A DNA stretch of 64,000 bases. Origin: Chitinophagales bacterium. Its GTDB lineage: Bacteria; Bacteroidota; Bacteroidia; Chitinophagales; Saprospiraceae. A program made the translations under genes and the position numbers. The stretch lies in assembly GCA_022360175.1 (NCBI GenBank), contig JAKSDI010000049.1, forward strand, positions 1 through 64,000, read 5' to 3'. Positions 48,876 to 58,542 of this stretch are shown here, piece by piece; the stretch's first letter is position 1, and every line of letters begins with the position of its first letter. The notes beneath the pieces are model-generated. The model did not search any database. It was not told the DNA's origin and was given only the letters and a program-made list of their open reading frames with translations.

Positions 48876-50678
48876 ATGCAAAGGATACTATTCTTTTTAT
48901 TAATATCTATTCTAGCAATCACTTCCTGTCGAAAAAATACGGAGGAGGTGACAAAAACAGAAAACCCTTATGTTCCTCCAATTATAGAGAATTGGGAACA
49001 AGCAATTGCACCAGTTACTGGAGATTTGACAGGGATGATAGTAGATGAAAATGGACAGGCAGTAGCAAATGCTTCTATTACTTTGGGCAATCACATTACT
49101 AGTACTACACAATTTGGTACGTTCCAATTTAAAAATGTAGAACTAAATGCCAGAGGAAGCCTGGTAAGGGTAGAAAAAGCGGGTTATTTCCCTGGTAGTC
49201 GACGCGTATTTGCTGTAGACGGAACAGAAAATAGAGTAAAAGTAGAATTGATACAAAAAACATTTGACTACTCTATTGATGCAGAGCAAGGTGGGGAGAT
49301 TGTTATGAATGGTGGTGCTAAGCTTAGCTTTAGCCCCAACTCCATCAAGACAGAAGAAGGATTGCCCTATACAGGTACAGTACGAATAGCAGCCAAGTGG
49401 TTAAACCCGGAAAATCTGAACACTTTTGACCAGATGCCTGGTAATCTTCAGGGTGTTAATCAACTAGCTGAAGAAGTAGCCCTAACTACGGCCGGTATGA
49501 TGGCAGTAGAATTAGAAAGCCCAGATGGCCAGGCACTCAATATCAGAGAAGGGCATACGGCTGAAATAGCGATGCCTGTTCCTTCTTCTCTTTCGGCAAA
49601 TGCCCCACCTAGTGTACCCACCTGGTCATATAGTGAAGAGCATGGGGTATGGGTAGAGGAAGGTAGTGCTAGCCTGCAAGGAGACTTTTACGTTGGTAAA
49701 GTCAGCCATTTTTCTTTTTGGAATTGGGATTATTATGGCCCTTTAGTTTCTTTCACTCTTACCCTATTAAATGAAGAGGGTACTGGTATTGAAGGATATG
49801 AAGTACTAATTAAAGATCCAGCAACGGGAACGTGTGGCTATGGCTATACAAGCACTGATGGAATACTTTCTGGTGTAATTCCAGAAGGGATAGAATTGTC
49901 ATTGGAAGTATACGGACTTTGTAATGAAGTAATACATCAAGAATTAATAGGGCCTTTTAATGAGGATGCTGATATTACGATTACAGTAACTGAAATTTAT
50001 CCGATAGCAATAACAGGAGAACTAGTGGATTGTGACAATAACCCTGTTGGTAATGGATTGGTAATAGTTGAATTTGATGGTTATTACCCACTATATCATT
50101 ATACAGATGGTACTCCATTTCAGGTCAACTTCTTCGAATGTCAGAGCATATCAGAGGCAACAATACAAGTTGTAGATTTAGGTAATGCATTGCAAAATGA
50201 TCCTATCACGATTAATGCTCCATTCGATGAAAATACAGACCTGGGACCAATCACAGTATGCGATAATGCGATAGAACATTATATTCAAGTGACAGTGGAT
50301 GGGACTGAAGAGCTTTATTTCCCTGTTGGTGGATATTATACACTCTTAGATACTGTAGGGGGAGTGTTTCAGTACGGAACTATTATCCGATTTGAGGGAG
50401 GAAACGATATTAAGAACGTATTCTTTTTGTTTCCTGGTGATGATGTTGGAGATTATGGTGCAAGTTCAGGCAATCCTGCTACCTTTAATGAGTTGGTTGA
50501 GGAAAATCATAATTGGTATTTCAATTCGAATAGTGGGGTTTTAGAAACCTTTGAAGTAAGTGCTTACGGTGAAATAGGTGAACCTATCATCGGTAGTTTT
50601 AGCGGCAATTTAGTAAATCAGTCTACAGGATTGGAGGTTCCTGTATCGGGATCATTTAATGTCATAAGGACTCAATAA
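48876..50678 (+). CDS. Large lipoprotein with carboxypeptidase-regulatory-like domain
   Basis: The 600-residue protein has a lipobox (ILAITSC, C18). Its first domain (VTGDLTGMIVDENGQAVANASI, cited by its ends; FGTFQFKNVEL) is a carboxypeptidase-regulatory-like beta sandwich at about 48-115. A ZU5-like or related beta domain follows (MNGGAKLSFSPNSIKTEEG), then further beta repeats (TLLNEEGTGIEGYEV, AITGELVDCDNNPVGNG). Proteins of this layout are common surface components in Bacteroidota. It starts 268 bases after the lipoprotein and is followed by the ECF sigma gene, with a palindrome between. No ligand can be named. Confidence 0.78.
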   Translation: MQRILFFLLISILAITSCRKNTEEVTKTENPYVPPIIENWEQAIAPVTGDLTGMIVDENGQAVANASITLGNHITSTTQFGTFQFKNVELNARGSLVRVEKAGYFPGSRRVFAVDGTENRVKVELIQKTFDYSIDAEQGGEIVMNGGAKLSFSPNSIKTEEGLPYTGTVRIAAKWLNPENLNTFDQMPGNLQGVNQLAEEVALTTAGMMAVELESPDGQALNIREGHTAEIAMPVPSSLSANAPPSVPTWSYSEEHGVWVEEGSASLQGDFYVGKVSHFSFWNWDYYGPLVSFTLTLLNEEGTGIEGYEVLIKDPATGTCGYGYTSTDGILSGVIPEGIELSLEVYGLCNEVIHQELIGPFNEDADITITVTEIYPIAITGELVDCDNNPVGNGLVIVEFDGYYPLYHYTDGTPFQVNFFECQSISEATIQVVDLGNALQNDPITINAPFDENTDLGPITVCDNAIEHYIQVTVDGTEELYFPVGGYYTLLDTVGGVFQYGTIIRFEGGNDIKNVFFLFPGDDVGDYGASSGNPATFNELVEENHNWYFNSNSGVLETFEVSAYGEIGEPIIGSFSGNLVNQSTGLEVPVSGSFNVIRTQ

Positions 50679-50690
50679 GTCTATATAAAA

Positions 50691-50720
50691 TAAGAGGTTG
50701 TTTCATGAAACAACCTCTTA
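50691..50720. terminator. Perfect 30-bp palindrome, terminator-like
   Basis: TAAGAGGTTGTTTCATGAAA continues to a fully symmetric 30-bp palindrome, arms TAAGAGGTTGTTTC and GAAACAACCTCTTA. It is followed by CAAGTTTTAATAATAA, only weakly T-rich. It lies between the lipoprotein and sigma genes, and could terminate transcription or bind a regulator. Confidence 0.65.
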
Positions 50721-50784
50721 CAAGTTTTAATAATAAATGTAAGGGCTTTATAAAATAGAGCTATTACACAATAATCATGATTCG

Positions 50785-51336
50785 TTGATAACGGAAACGC
50801 AACTCATAAGAGATTGTAAAAGAGGAAAAAAGTCTAGCCAGTACCTATTGGTACAACGCTATTCAGGTATGCTGCTTTCTGTGTGTCAGCGATATACACG
50901 AGATGAAGCAATGGCAAAGGATGTATTACAAGAAAGCCTGATTCGTATTTTCCAGCATATAGATCGTTTTGATCCCAGCAAAGGATCATTCGAAGGCTGG
51001 ATGAGGCGTATCGCTATTCGAAGGTCTATTCAATGGGTACAAAGGAGCTGTTTTCAACATGAGTTAACTCCTATATCAATGCCAGATAAAGCAATTGAAG
51101 TACCTGCGGTATACATAGATTTAGAAGTCGCAGATATTCTGCAATTGGTCAATTCTTTGCCTACAGGTTTCCGCACTGTTTTTAACCTTTTTGTTATAGA
51201 AGGTTATAGTCATAAAGAGATTGCAGATTTACTGGGGATTTCAGAAAATACCAGTAGGTCGCAATTAGTTAGGGCGAGAAAAGCCCTTCAAGAAAAAATA
51301 CTAACACAGAATTCTGATAGATATTATGTTCGATGA
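50785..51336 (+). CDS. ECF-type RNA polymerase sigma factor with TTG start
   Basis: The 183-residue sigma-70 family protein has region 2 (AKDVLQESLIRIFQHIDRFD; SKGSFEGWMRRIAIRRSI) and region 4 (LPTGFRTVFNLFVIEGYSHKEIADLLGISENT, cited by its ends), typical of group 4 (ECF) sigmas. The only start for the full region 2 is a TTG at 50785; the frame is open back to 50743 without an ATG or GTG, and the next Met (residue 29) would delete part of region 2. A mini-frame ATG-ATT-CGT-TGA at 50777 overlaps the TTG. Its partner is probably the following membrane protein. Target promoters are unknown. Confidence 0.88.
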   Translation: MITETQLIRDCKRGKKSSQYLLVQRYSGMLLSVCQRYTRDEAMAKDVLQESLIRIFQHIDRFDPSKGSFEGWMRRIAIRRSIQWVQRSCFQHELTPISMPDKAIEVPAVYIDLEVADILQLVNSLPTGFRTVFNLFVIEGYSHKEIADLLGISENTSRSQLVRARKALQEKILTQNSDRYYVR

Positions 51337-51423
51337 TTTAGGAGGGAAAATGTATTCTATAATTACATTTTTCCTGCCTGAGTCATATATAGCTTAGCTT
51401 TTATCAAAGAAAAAAATGTCATA

Positions 51424-52905
51424 ATGAAGTGGCGTCTGTTTGAGCAGAAGGTTGGTAAACAAATATTCAGTCATCGTACAGAAGTAGATATAGATGTCTT
51501 ATGGACATCTATTGAAGGAGATGTAGATCGAATCAATCGCGACAAGCGTAAAAAGCGATTGGGTTTTTGGTTATTCTTATGGGGAGGGATGATTGCAGCA
51601 AGTACTTGTGTATGGGCGGTTTATAAACTAGGGACTTTATCAGCCTACCAAACTTCCAGTTTGTCTGCTATTGAAGATCATTTGCCGAAAGGCGCCTTAT
51701 CAATTGAAAATAGGCATGCAGAGGATATAGAAGAGATAATGGTACCTTCTTTATCAGATGTATCCCCAACTAAACTACCTAATGAAACAAACGATTATTT
51801 AGAGCACACAGTTGAACATAAGTCAACTTCTCCAGAGCGAGAAACCCTTTCTTCTATGGAGTTAAGTAATCGCCCTGATCAATCTCTTGAAGACACACCT
51901 AATTCATTCACAAGTATAGATCAAGGAGGCAATGAGCGACTAGCAAACGCAAATATATTGGCAGCAGACATTAATGAATTTTCCACCGATAATAATGCTG
52001 CTCATTCAGAAGAAGCAACTAGTGAGCTTTCTTATGAAATTCAATCCGTCAAACATTGGAATACAACATTGATTCCTACTAGACAAACGCTACTCACATC
52101 ACAGAAAAGGAAATTAGAACAGCCATTAATAGGTTTGGAAGGAAAGCTTCCATTGCCTTATAAAAAATCTAATAAAAGCCCTTGGTTTTTATCCATTGAT
52201 GGCACTATTGCTTTTGCCTCCAGAGAACTAGCTGTACAAGATAAAGAGGACTCCCTCGCTATTCTGTTAAGAGAGATAAGAAATGATACAGAAACATCAC
52301 TGGAAACAGTTGCATTTGGGTTCCAGGCTGGTAGAAGATTATTAGGCGAGAAATTAGAGCTATCTACAGGTATCCATTACACCCAAGTAAATGAACGCTT
52401 TGAATATGAAAATACCTTAAGTAGAGTAGATTCTATTTATGGAATTCAGTTTTTTGTAAAGACTATCGACAATAAATTAGATACCATATACGGCCTGGTA
52501 CCAGATGAAGAAACGATCAGTACACGAAAAACTTATTTTAATAAATTTCAACTTATTGATCTCCCTATCCTGGTAGCTTACCGCTTTCCTTTAGAACGTA
52601 TTGACTTAGGAGTGCAAGCAGGTATTTTTGCGAATATACGCATGCGTACAGAAGGCCATATATTTAATACAGATCATACAGAAATGGACCTATCACAAGC
52701 AAAGATTTTCAAGTCGAGCATTGGCATAAGCTACTTCCTGGCTTTGCCCGTTGAATATGCTGTTAGTGATCAATTAAGTATTGCAATTGCTCCTTCGATA
52801 CGTTTCTTCCCTCAAAGTTTTAATGAAGAGAGTTACCATTTACAACAAGAGTATATAGTTTATGGCTTAAAAGGAAGCATAAAATACTATTTCGGATCGA
52901 GGTAA
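51424..52905 (+). CDS. Membrane-anchored protein with C-terminal beta-barrel-like domain next to the ECF sigma
   Basis: The 493-residue protein has a short N-terminal cytosolic part (1-45), one membrane segment at about 46-66 (FWLFLWGGMIAASTCVWAV) and a long Ser/Glu/Asn-rich linker (70-240). A C-terminal outer-membrane-like beta domain follows, ending in the barrel pattern YGLKGSIKYYFGSR. No helix-turn-helix is present. Genes after ECF sigmas often encode anti-sigma factors, and the N-terminal part could bind the sigma (VDIDVLWTSIEGDVDRIN, cited by its ends VDIDVLW and VDRIN), but no ZAS motif is visible. How one chain combines a membrane segment with a barrel-like domain is unclear. Confidence 0.7.
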   Translation: MKWRLFEQKVGKQIFSHRTEVDIDVLWTSIEGDVDRINRDKRKKRLGFWLFLWGGMIAASTCVWAVYKLGTLSAYQTSSLSAIEDHLPKGALSIENRHAEDIEEIMVPSLSDVSPTKLPNETNDYLEHTVEHKSTSPERETLSSMELSNRPDQSLEDTPNSFTSIDQGGNERLANANILAADINEFSTDNNAAHSEEATSELSYEIQSVKHWNTTLIPTRQTLLTSQKRKLEQPLIGLEGKLPLPYKKSNKSPWFLSIDGTIAFASRELAVQDKEDSLAILLREIRNDTETSLETVAFGFQAGRRLLGEKLELSTGIHYTQVNERFEYENTLSRVDSIYGIQFFVKTIDNKLDTIYGLVPDEETISTRKTYFNKFQLIDLPILVAYRFPLERIDLGVQAGIFANIRMRTEGHIFNTDHTEMDLSQAKIFKSSIGISYFLALPVEYAVSDQLSIAIAPSIRFFPQSFNEESYHLQQEYIVYGLKGSIKYYFGSR

Positions 52906-52951
52906 GAAATAGTTAAGTATAAATTTCCGCAATTGTTTTCAATATAAGTGT

Positions 52952-52976
52952 CCATCGTGGGAGTATTCCACGATGG
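52952..52976 (+). terminator. Short hairpin after the barrel-like gene
   Basis: CCATCGTGG and CCACGATGG form a perfect 9-bp stem around GAGTATT. A second hairpin (GATGGGA/TCCCATC, 52987-53012) follows. No strong T tract. Confidence 0.65.
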
Positions 52977-53036
52977 CATCTGTTTTGATGGGAGGTTCAG
53001 ATAAATCCCATCCCTTAGGAGCGCATAATTAGGTTG

Positions 53037-53151
53037 CTTTTTTGGTCGAGCAGACTTTTGCTCAGATCAAGGCGCTGCGGAGTGTAATAGCCATAGCTAT
53101 TAACACGAGTACGCAACATAGATATGGGTAAAAAGATGCCACCATAAAAAG
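53037..53151. mobile_element. Hairpin element A, MITE/REP-like candidate
   Basis: About 115 bases bounded by CTTTTTTGGT (53037-53046) and ACCATAAAAAG (53141-53151), with inner stems CTTTTxGCTCA/TATGGGTAAAAAG and a central stem GTGTAATAGC...GCTATTAACAC. The whole folds as one long imperfect hairpin. Its internal word order (CTTTT-CTCA, GGCG, GAGT, ATAGCTAT, GTA-ATAG-ATG) is echoed in element B. No open frame. Confidence 0.55.
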
Positions 53152-53172
53152 ATAAATTAAATGTGCTCTCTT

Positions 53173-53372
53173 AAGTGCCAAGACAAAATTGTGTTACCAT
53201 TATCTTGAGAAGAATTTTTATTCTAGACAAGGAAACTTTTCTCACGAGGCCTGACCGAGTAAAAAACGTAGGCGAAGTGGTGCTTCGACGTCCCGATAGC
53301 TATCGGGATTTAACGCCGTATAGGATGAAAATTGCCTCAAGATAATATGTGATTTAATTTGTCTTGGCACTT
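53173..53372. mobile_element. Hairpin element B with long terminal inverted repeats (200 bp)
   Basis: The ends are AAGTGCCAAGACAAA (53173-53187) and its exact inverse (53358-53372). After a divergent stretch, a second perfect block ATTATCTTGAG faces CTCAAGATAAT, so the terminal repeats run about 55 bp imperfectly. The centre carries GTCCCGATAGCTATCGGGAT. No open frame and no clear target duplication. It is a candidate non-autonomous element, adjacent to element A. Confidence 0.65.
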
Positions 53373-53390
53373 ACTTAATCCCAAGAATGA

Positions 53391-53440
53391 TAAAACCCGA
53401 ATTTTTGCATTACGCTAAAAATTCGGGTTTATTTTATTTA
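53391..53440 (-). terminator. Bidirectional terminator downstream of infB
   Basis: AAACCCGAATTTTT (53393-53406) and AAAAATTCGGGTTT (53417-53430) form a perfect 14-bp stem. On the minus strand the tail is TTTTATC; on the plus strand it is ATTTTATTT. It ends the infB transcript. Confidence 0.85.
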
Positions 53441-53478
53441 TCTGAAGATTAAGAGCATGAACTCTAGGGTTTTGCAAC

Positions 53479-56400
53479 TTAATCCAGCGTCTGCTTAATT
53501 TCTACTATTTCGTATGCTTCAACTACATCTCCTACCTTAATATCATTGAAGTTTTTGATATTAAGACCACACTCCATGCCCGATTTCACTTCACGAACAT
53601 CATCCTTGAAGCGCTTGAGCGATGCCAATTCAGCCACTTGTCCTTCTTTAGCAGGATAAACCACTATACCATTACGGATAAGCCTGATTTTACTGTTACG
53701 TTGTATTTTACCATCTGTAACATAACAACCGGCAACCGTACCCACTTTACTAATTTTGAAGGTTTCGCGTACTTCAACTTGTGCTGTAATTTTCTCTTCC
53801 TTCGTAGGTTCAAGCATACCCTCAATCGCTGCACGAATTTCTTCGATCGCTTCGTAAATGATAGAATACATCTTGATTTGTACTCCTTCACGTTCCGCTA
53901 GTTTACGTGCACCACCAGATGGACGTACCTGGAATCCGATGATGATTGCATCAGAGGCAGAAGCTAATAGTACATCCGATTCAACGATTTGTCCTACTGC
54001 TTTGTGTAAAACATTTACCTGTATGCTCTCGATTGATTGCTTGATCAGTGAATCAGAAAGGGCTTCTACAGAACCATCTACATCACCTTTAACGATAAGG
54101 TTAAGCTCTTTAAAGTTACCCAGTGCAAGACGGCGTCCAATCTCATCAAGGCTAATACGCTTGGTAGCACGATTGGCTTGTTCTCTTGCGATTTGCATCC
54201 GCTTAGTAGCTATCTGACGTGCTTCCTGATCAGAGTCAACAACTTTGAAGCGTTCACCTGCCTGTGGAGCGCCACTCAACCCTAGTACAAGAACAGGAGT
54301 AGAAGGTCCCGCTTTATCAATACGTGTACCGCGTTCATTAAACATTGCTTTGACTCTACCAGAGTGCTCACCAGCTACTGTTGCATCACCGATCGAAAGT
54401 GTACCCGTTTGTACCAGCATTTTAGTAACATAACCACGGCCTTTATCTAGTGACGCTTCAATTACTGCTCCAATAGCTTCTCTATCTGGATTAGCTTGTA
54501 GTTCTAGAACTTCCGCTTCCAGTAGCACTTTTTCTAATAGTTCGTCTATACCCTGCCCTGTTTTGGCAGATATATCTTGTGATTGATATTGCCCTCCCCA
54601 TGCTTCAACAAGCAGGTTCATAGAGGCTAGTTCTTGCTTGATACGCTCAGGTTGTGCACCTGGTTTATCTACCTTGTTAATGGCAAATACGATTGGTACA
54701 CCAGCTGCCTGAGCGTGGCTGATTGCTTCTTTTGTTTGAGGCATGATACTATCATCTGCCGCAATAATGATAATGGCAATATCTGTTACTTTCGCACCTC
54801 TGGCACGCATAGCGGTAAAGGCTTCGTGACCAGGCGTATCAAGGAAAGTAATCTTTTTGTTGTCGTCACCAACATGTACCTCATAGGCACCGATGTGCTG
54901 TGTAATCCCCCCTGCTTCACCACTCGCTACATTTGCTTCACGTATGTAGTCAAGTAAAGAGGTCTTACCATGGTCAACGTGACCCATCACCGTAACAATT
55001 GGAGCACGAGGTTTCAAATCTTCTGGATCATCAATGATCTCTTCCTCTTCTTCTGACTGCTCTTCTACACTGATGAACTCAATCTCGTGGCCAAATTCGT
55101 CTGCTACCAGTTCGATGATTTCTGCATCTAAACGCTGGTTAATGGAAACTATCACTCCCAGGTTCATACAAGTAGTAATCACATCAGTTACTGGCACATC
55201 CATCAGGTTGGCTAGCTCCTGTACAGAGATAAACTCTGTAACCTGTAACTTCCCTGTCTCCATCTCCTGCTCGCGAATTTCCTGCTTTTCACGCAATCGT
55301 TCACGATTATCACGGCGCATTTTCTGGCGCTTCTTTTTACCCGCACCAGAAATGCGGGCCATTGTAGCCTTGATCTTTTCTTCGATCTCCTTTTGTGAAA
55401 CCTCTTTAGGTTCGTCTGGCTTTCTTTGGTTTCTGCCACGTCCTTGTCCTCTTCCTCCAGGTCTTGATGAATCTCTGCGGCGATCATTACCACCTCCGCC
55501 ACCTGGAGAAACCGTTTTACGTTTTCTACGGCGCTTTTTGCGTTCATCGCTTCCTGCACTACTACTGCTACCTCCGCTCTTATTATTATTGTTGTTGTTG
55601 TTATTATTGCCGCCCCTAGATGCATCAGGCTTACGCTTTGCCTGCTGTGGCGTACCACCCTTTTTCTCGTCCTTTTTCTCCTGCTCTTTCTTTTTCTTGC
55701 TCTTCTTAGGGCGCTCGAATTTATTCAGGTCAATTTTACCCTGTATTTTCAGTCCTCTAAGTTCAGGAGCATTAGCTTTGATCAATTTGCTACCCTGTGG
55801 AGCAGTTTCCTTTGATTCGCCCTCCTTGCTCTCGCTCTTAGCGGCTTCTTCCGGTGCTTTTGCCTCTGGAGCAGCTTCTTCCTTTTTCTTTTCTGGCGCT
55901 TTTTCCACTTTATTTACCTGAGGCTTAGGCTTGGCCTCACTTTCAGGTTTGGACTCCCTTTTAGGAGCTGTTACCTTTTCTTCCTTTTTCTCTTCAGGTT
56001 TAAGCTTTGATTCAGCTTTCTTTTCCTCAGTCTCTACCAATTGTTCCACAGGAGGTTCTGGTTTTGAAGGTGTTGGTTTTTCTTCTTTTGCGAGAGCCTC
56101 TTCCTTTTTTTCCTGCTTAGGCTCAGGTTTAGAAACAGCTGGTTCAGGCATTTCAGGAGTTGATGGCTTCTCCGCCTTATCCTCTGTCTTAGCAGCAGGC
56201 ACTTCTTCTTTCTTCTCAGGTACTTTTTCCTCTACTGGCTTTTCAACAGGCTTTTTATCCTCTACCTCAGGCTGCACTGGCTTGGGTTCCGGTTTAGGCT
56301 CCTCTTTCTTTTCAACCTTAGGTTTTGGAGGCTCTACCTTTTCTTTTTCTTCTTTCTTAGGTTTGTCTTTCCCAAGATTAATTTTACCCAGTACTTTCAG

Positions 56401-56805
56401 GCCACGTGCTTTTCTAGGCTCAGGCTTGGCTTCCTCCTTTTCTGGCATGTCAACAACTTCCTTTTCGGCAGGAGTTGTTTCCGCAACAGGTACAACAGGC
56501 TTCTCTTCCTTAGGAGGAGGTGGTGGTGTAGCTGTTTCCGCCTTAGGTTCTGCTGGTGCAGCAGGCTCTTCTTTTGGTTGATCTTTCGAAGACGGAGTAA
56601 CCCGGTTCCCAATTACCAAAGAATCCGCTTTCTCTTTGATAGCAATAGACTTCTGGAACTCCTTCAGCAGCTCATCATACATCTCATCCGAGATCTTTGC
56701 TGTAGGCTTGTTCTCTATATCAAACCCCTTGTTGTTCAAATGATCAACAATGGTGGTTGTCCCCACATTTAACTCTTTTGCTATCTTAACTAAACGTTTG
56801 GCCAT
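53479..56805 (-). CDS. infB: Translation initiation factor IF-2
   Basis: Delivers initiator tRNA to the ribosome in a GTP-dependent step. The 1108-residue chain has an N-terminal IF2N domain ([20 protein letters not shown], 1-20), then a very long K/E/P-rich low-complexity linker (about 65-335), a poly-Asn stretch of about nine residues near 405 and a basic Arg/Gly region. A second IF2N-like domain precedes the G domain. GTPase motifs are intact: GHVDHGKT near 607, DTPGHEAF, and NKVDK near 710. The C-terminal fMet-tRNA-binding domain is complete. It is the last gene of the rimP-nusA-infB operon, 448 bases after nusA. Confidence 0.97.
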   Translation of the reverse strand: MAKRLVKIAKELNVGTTTIVDHLNNKGFDIENKPTAKISDEMYDELLKEFQKSIAIKEKADSLVIGNRVTPSSKDQPKEEPAAPAEPKAETATPPPPPKEEKPVVPVAETTPAEKEVVDMPEKEEAKPEPRKARGLKVLGKINLGKDKPKKEEKEKVEPPKPKVEKKEEPKPEPKPVQPEVEDKKPVEKPVEEKVPEKKEEVPAAKTEDKAEKPSTPEMPEPAVSKPEPKQEKKEEALAKEEKPTPSKPEPPVEQLVETEEKKAESKLKPEEKKEEKVTAPKRESKPESEAKPKPQVNKVEKAPEKKKEEAAPEAKAPEEAAKSESKEGESKETAPQGSKLIKANAPELRGLKIQGKIDLNKFERPKKSKKKKEQEKKDEKKGGTPQQAKRKPDASRGGNNNNNNNNNKSGGSSSSAGSDERKKRRRKRKTVSPGGGGGNDRRRDSSRPGGRGQGRGRNQRKPDEPKEVSQKEIEEKIKATMARISGAGKKKRQKMRRDNRERLREKQEIREQEMETGKLQVTEFISVQELANLMDVPVTDVITTCMNLGVIVSINQRLDAEIIELVADEFGHEIEFISVEEQSEEEEEIIDDPEDLKPRAPIVTVMGHVDHGKTSLLDYIREANVASGEAGGITQHIGAYEVHVGDDNKKITFLDTPGHEAFTAMRARGAKVTDIAIIIIAADDSIMPQTKEAISHAQAAGVPIVFAINKVDKPGAQPERIKQELASMNLLVEAWGGQYQSQDISAKTGQGIDELLEKVLLEAEVLELQANPDREAIGAVIEASLDKGRGYVTKMLVQTGTLSIGDATVAGEHSGRVKAMFNERGTRIDKAGPSTPVLVLGLSGAPQAGERFKVVDSDQEARQIATKRMQIAREQANRATKRISLDEIGRRLALGNFKELNLIVKGDVDGSVEALSDSLIKQSIESIQVNVLHKAVGQIVESDVLLASASDAIIIGFQVRPSGGARKLAEREGVQIKMYSIIYEAIEEIRAAIEGMLEPTKEEKITAQVEVRETFKISKVGTVAGCYVTDGKIQRNSKIRLIRNGIVVYPAKEGQVAELASLKRFKDDVREVKSGMECGLNIKNFNDIKVGDVVEAYEIVEIKQTLD

Positions 56806-57253
56806 TCTTAAATTTTAGTACAAATTGTGCAGCAATTAATTCCCAGCAAAAGCTTCTTGTTGTATAGCTTCCTTGATCAAATTTCACCGTTTATGTGGAA
56901 AAATAAGGAGTGGCTTTCAAAAAACTTTCGCCTATCAATATATCATTCAAAATATTAAGTTTCGGGCTATCCCTACATGGTTGTAATTTAAAAATAAATC
57001 TACCATTTGTATCTTTCATCCACGCTTGTATAAACTATACTTGAGTGGTTTTTTATACTCATTCCGCTTTCAGCTTAGAAGGGTTTTTCATTGTCGATAA
57101 ACCGAAAAACGGTAAATTTATTTTTAGATCATTTCATAAGGTGCCGCGTAACAGCCCGAAAAACTTTTGCAAAGATAATAGGATTACGCTCTATTATATA
57201 ACTCTACAGCACAAAAAGCTTAAAAAAGCTAAGTTATAGAGCATATTCGACTA
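56806..57253. other. 448-bp nusA-infB spacer
   Basis: This operon gap is unusually long. It holds a minus-strand candidate -7 element (TATCTTTG, complement at 57170-57177) without a -33, a stem near the nusA end (CTCTATAACT with AGTTATATAATAGAG, around 57187-57240) with AGCTTTTTTAAGCTTTTT, and a small hairpin at about 57020-57056. No gene is supported. It may be an infB leader. Confidence 0.5.
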
Positions 57254-58498
57254 CTATTCTTCAAATTCAGCAGCTAGAATATTGAGTACTTCCTCCACAG
57301 TCTCTTCTTCTAAGTCGGTACGTCTCAGCAATTCATCCTTACTCAATTCTAATACGCTTCTTGCTGTATCACACCCAATAGACTTGAGTGAATTGATTAC
57401 CCACTCATCTATCTCATCTGCAAATTCATCAAGATCTACATCATCAATCTCAATTTCTTGAATATTGTTCCTGTAAACATCAATTTCACATTCTGTAAGC
57501 CTGCTAGCTAGCTTAATATTCGTACCTCCACGCCCAATAGCAAGAGACACCTGGTCTGGTTCAAGGAACACATTTGCCCGACGACGCTCCAGATCAAGAT
57601 CTATAGAACTAACAGCAGCAGGAGTCAATGCCCGCTGAATAAACAATTGCTCATTATTAGTATAATTAACAATGTCTATATTTTCATTGCGCAATTCCCG
57701 AACGATACCATGAATACGAGATCCTTTCATCCCCACACATGCTCCTACTGGATCAATACGATCATCATAAGATTCTACCGCTACCTTAGCACGCTCTCCA
57801 GGAATACGAACAATTTTCTTGATGGTAATCAATCCATCTTCAATTTCCGGCACCTCTTGTTCCATTAGTTTTTCGAGGAAGAGTTCAGCTGTACGAGACA
57901 TAATAACCACTGGATTATTATTACGCATCTCTACTCTCTTAATGACACCACGAACCATATCGCCCTTACGGAAAAAATCTCCTTTAATCATTTCATTACG
58001 AGGCAACACCAGTTCATTTCCTGTTGCATCGTCTAAAATGAGTAGTTCTCTTTTTAGTATCTGATGAACTTCTCCTAAAATGATATCTCCTACACGTTCA
58101 CTATAACGACGGAAAATTTCGTCTTTTTCCAGTTCCATAATCCTGGAAATAAGCGTTTGGCGTGCGGCCATAATAGCACGACGGCCAAAATCCTCCAGAT
58201 GAAGTTGTTCATAACACTCTTCACCAATTTCATAATCCTCATCAATGGATAGCGCTTCAGAGATAGAAACCTGGCTGCGATCATCGGTCACCTCCCCATC
58301 AGGAACAATCTCACGTACCCGCCACAATTCAAGGTCACCTTTAGTAGTATTGACAATCACATCAAAGTTCTCATCTGAGCCATACTTCTTTCGGATCAGC
58401 GTACGAAATACATCTTCCAAAACCCTAACCATTGTAGGTCGGTCGATGTTTTTTCCGGCTTTGAAATCCGAGAAAGTGTCTACCAAATTCATTATCAA
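57254..58498 (-). CDS. nusA: Transcription termination/antitermination factor NusA
   Basis: RNA polymerase-associated factor of 414 residues. It has the N-terminal polymerase-binding domain, an S1 domain at about 135-200 and two KH domains (VGMKGSRIHGIVRELRNENIDIV, cited by its ends; DQVSLAIGRGGTNIKLASRLT, cited by its ends) with the GxxG loops. The C-terminal acidic tail (EETVEEVLNILAAEFEE) is a helix-hairpin-like end. It is in the conserved order rimP-nusA-infB, 44 bases after rimP. Confidence 0.96.
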   Translation of the reverse strand: MIMNLVDTFSDFKAGKNIDRPTMVRVLEDVFRTLIRKKYGSDENFDVIVNTTKGDLELWRVREIVPDGEVTDDRSQVSISEALSIDEDYEIGEECYEQLHLEDFGRRAIMAARQTLISRIMELEKDEIFRRYSERVGDIILGEVHQILKRELLILDDATGNELVLPRNEMIKGDFFRKGDMVRGVIKRVEMRNNNPVVIMSRTAELFLEKLMEQEVPEIEDGLITIKKIVRIPGERAKVAVESYDDRIDPVGACVGMKGSRIHGIVRELRNENIDIVNYTNNEQLFIQRALTPAAVSSIDLDLERRRANVFLEPDQVSLAIGRGGTNIKLASRLTECEIDVYRNNIQEIEIDDVDLDEFADEIDEWVINSLKSIGCDTARSVLELSKDELLRRTDLEEETVEEVLNILAAEFEE

Positions 58499-58542
58499 AA
58501 ATTTTAATTCTCAGGCCACTGTATTACCTGAAAAGATGATAT

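Noticed and set aside
55034-55921. 295-codon plus-strand frame
   Set aside because: It is antisense to the low-complexity linker and IF2N region of infB; its Ser/Leu-rich composition is the mirror of K/E-rich codons. No gene is supported.
55931-56581. 216-codon plus-strand frame
   Set aside because: Same cause: antisense to the K/E/P-rich infB linker, giving a Ser/Gly/Phe-rich artefact.
57045-57239. 64-codon plus-strand frame between nusA and infB
   Set aside because: Lacks any domain and lies in a structured non-coding spacer on the opposite strand of the operon.
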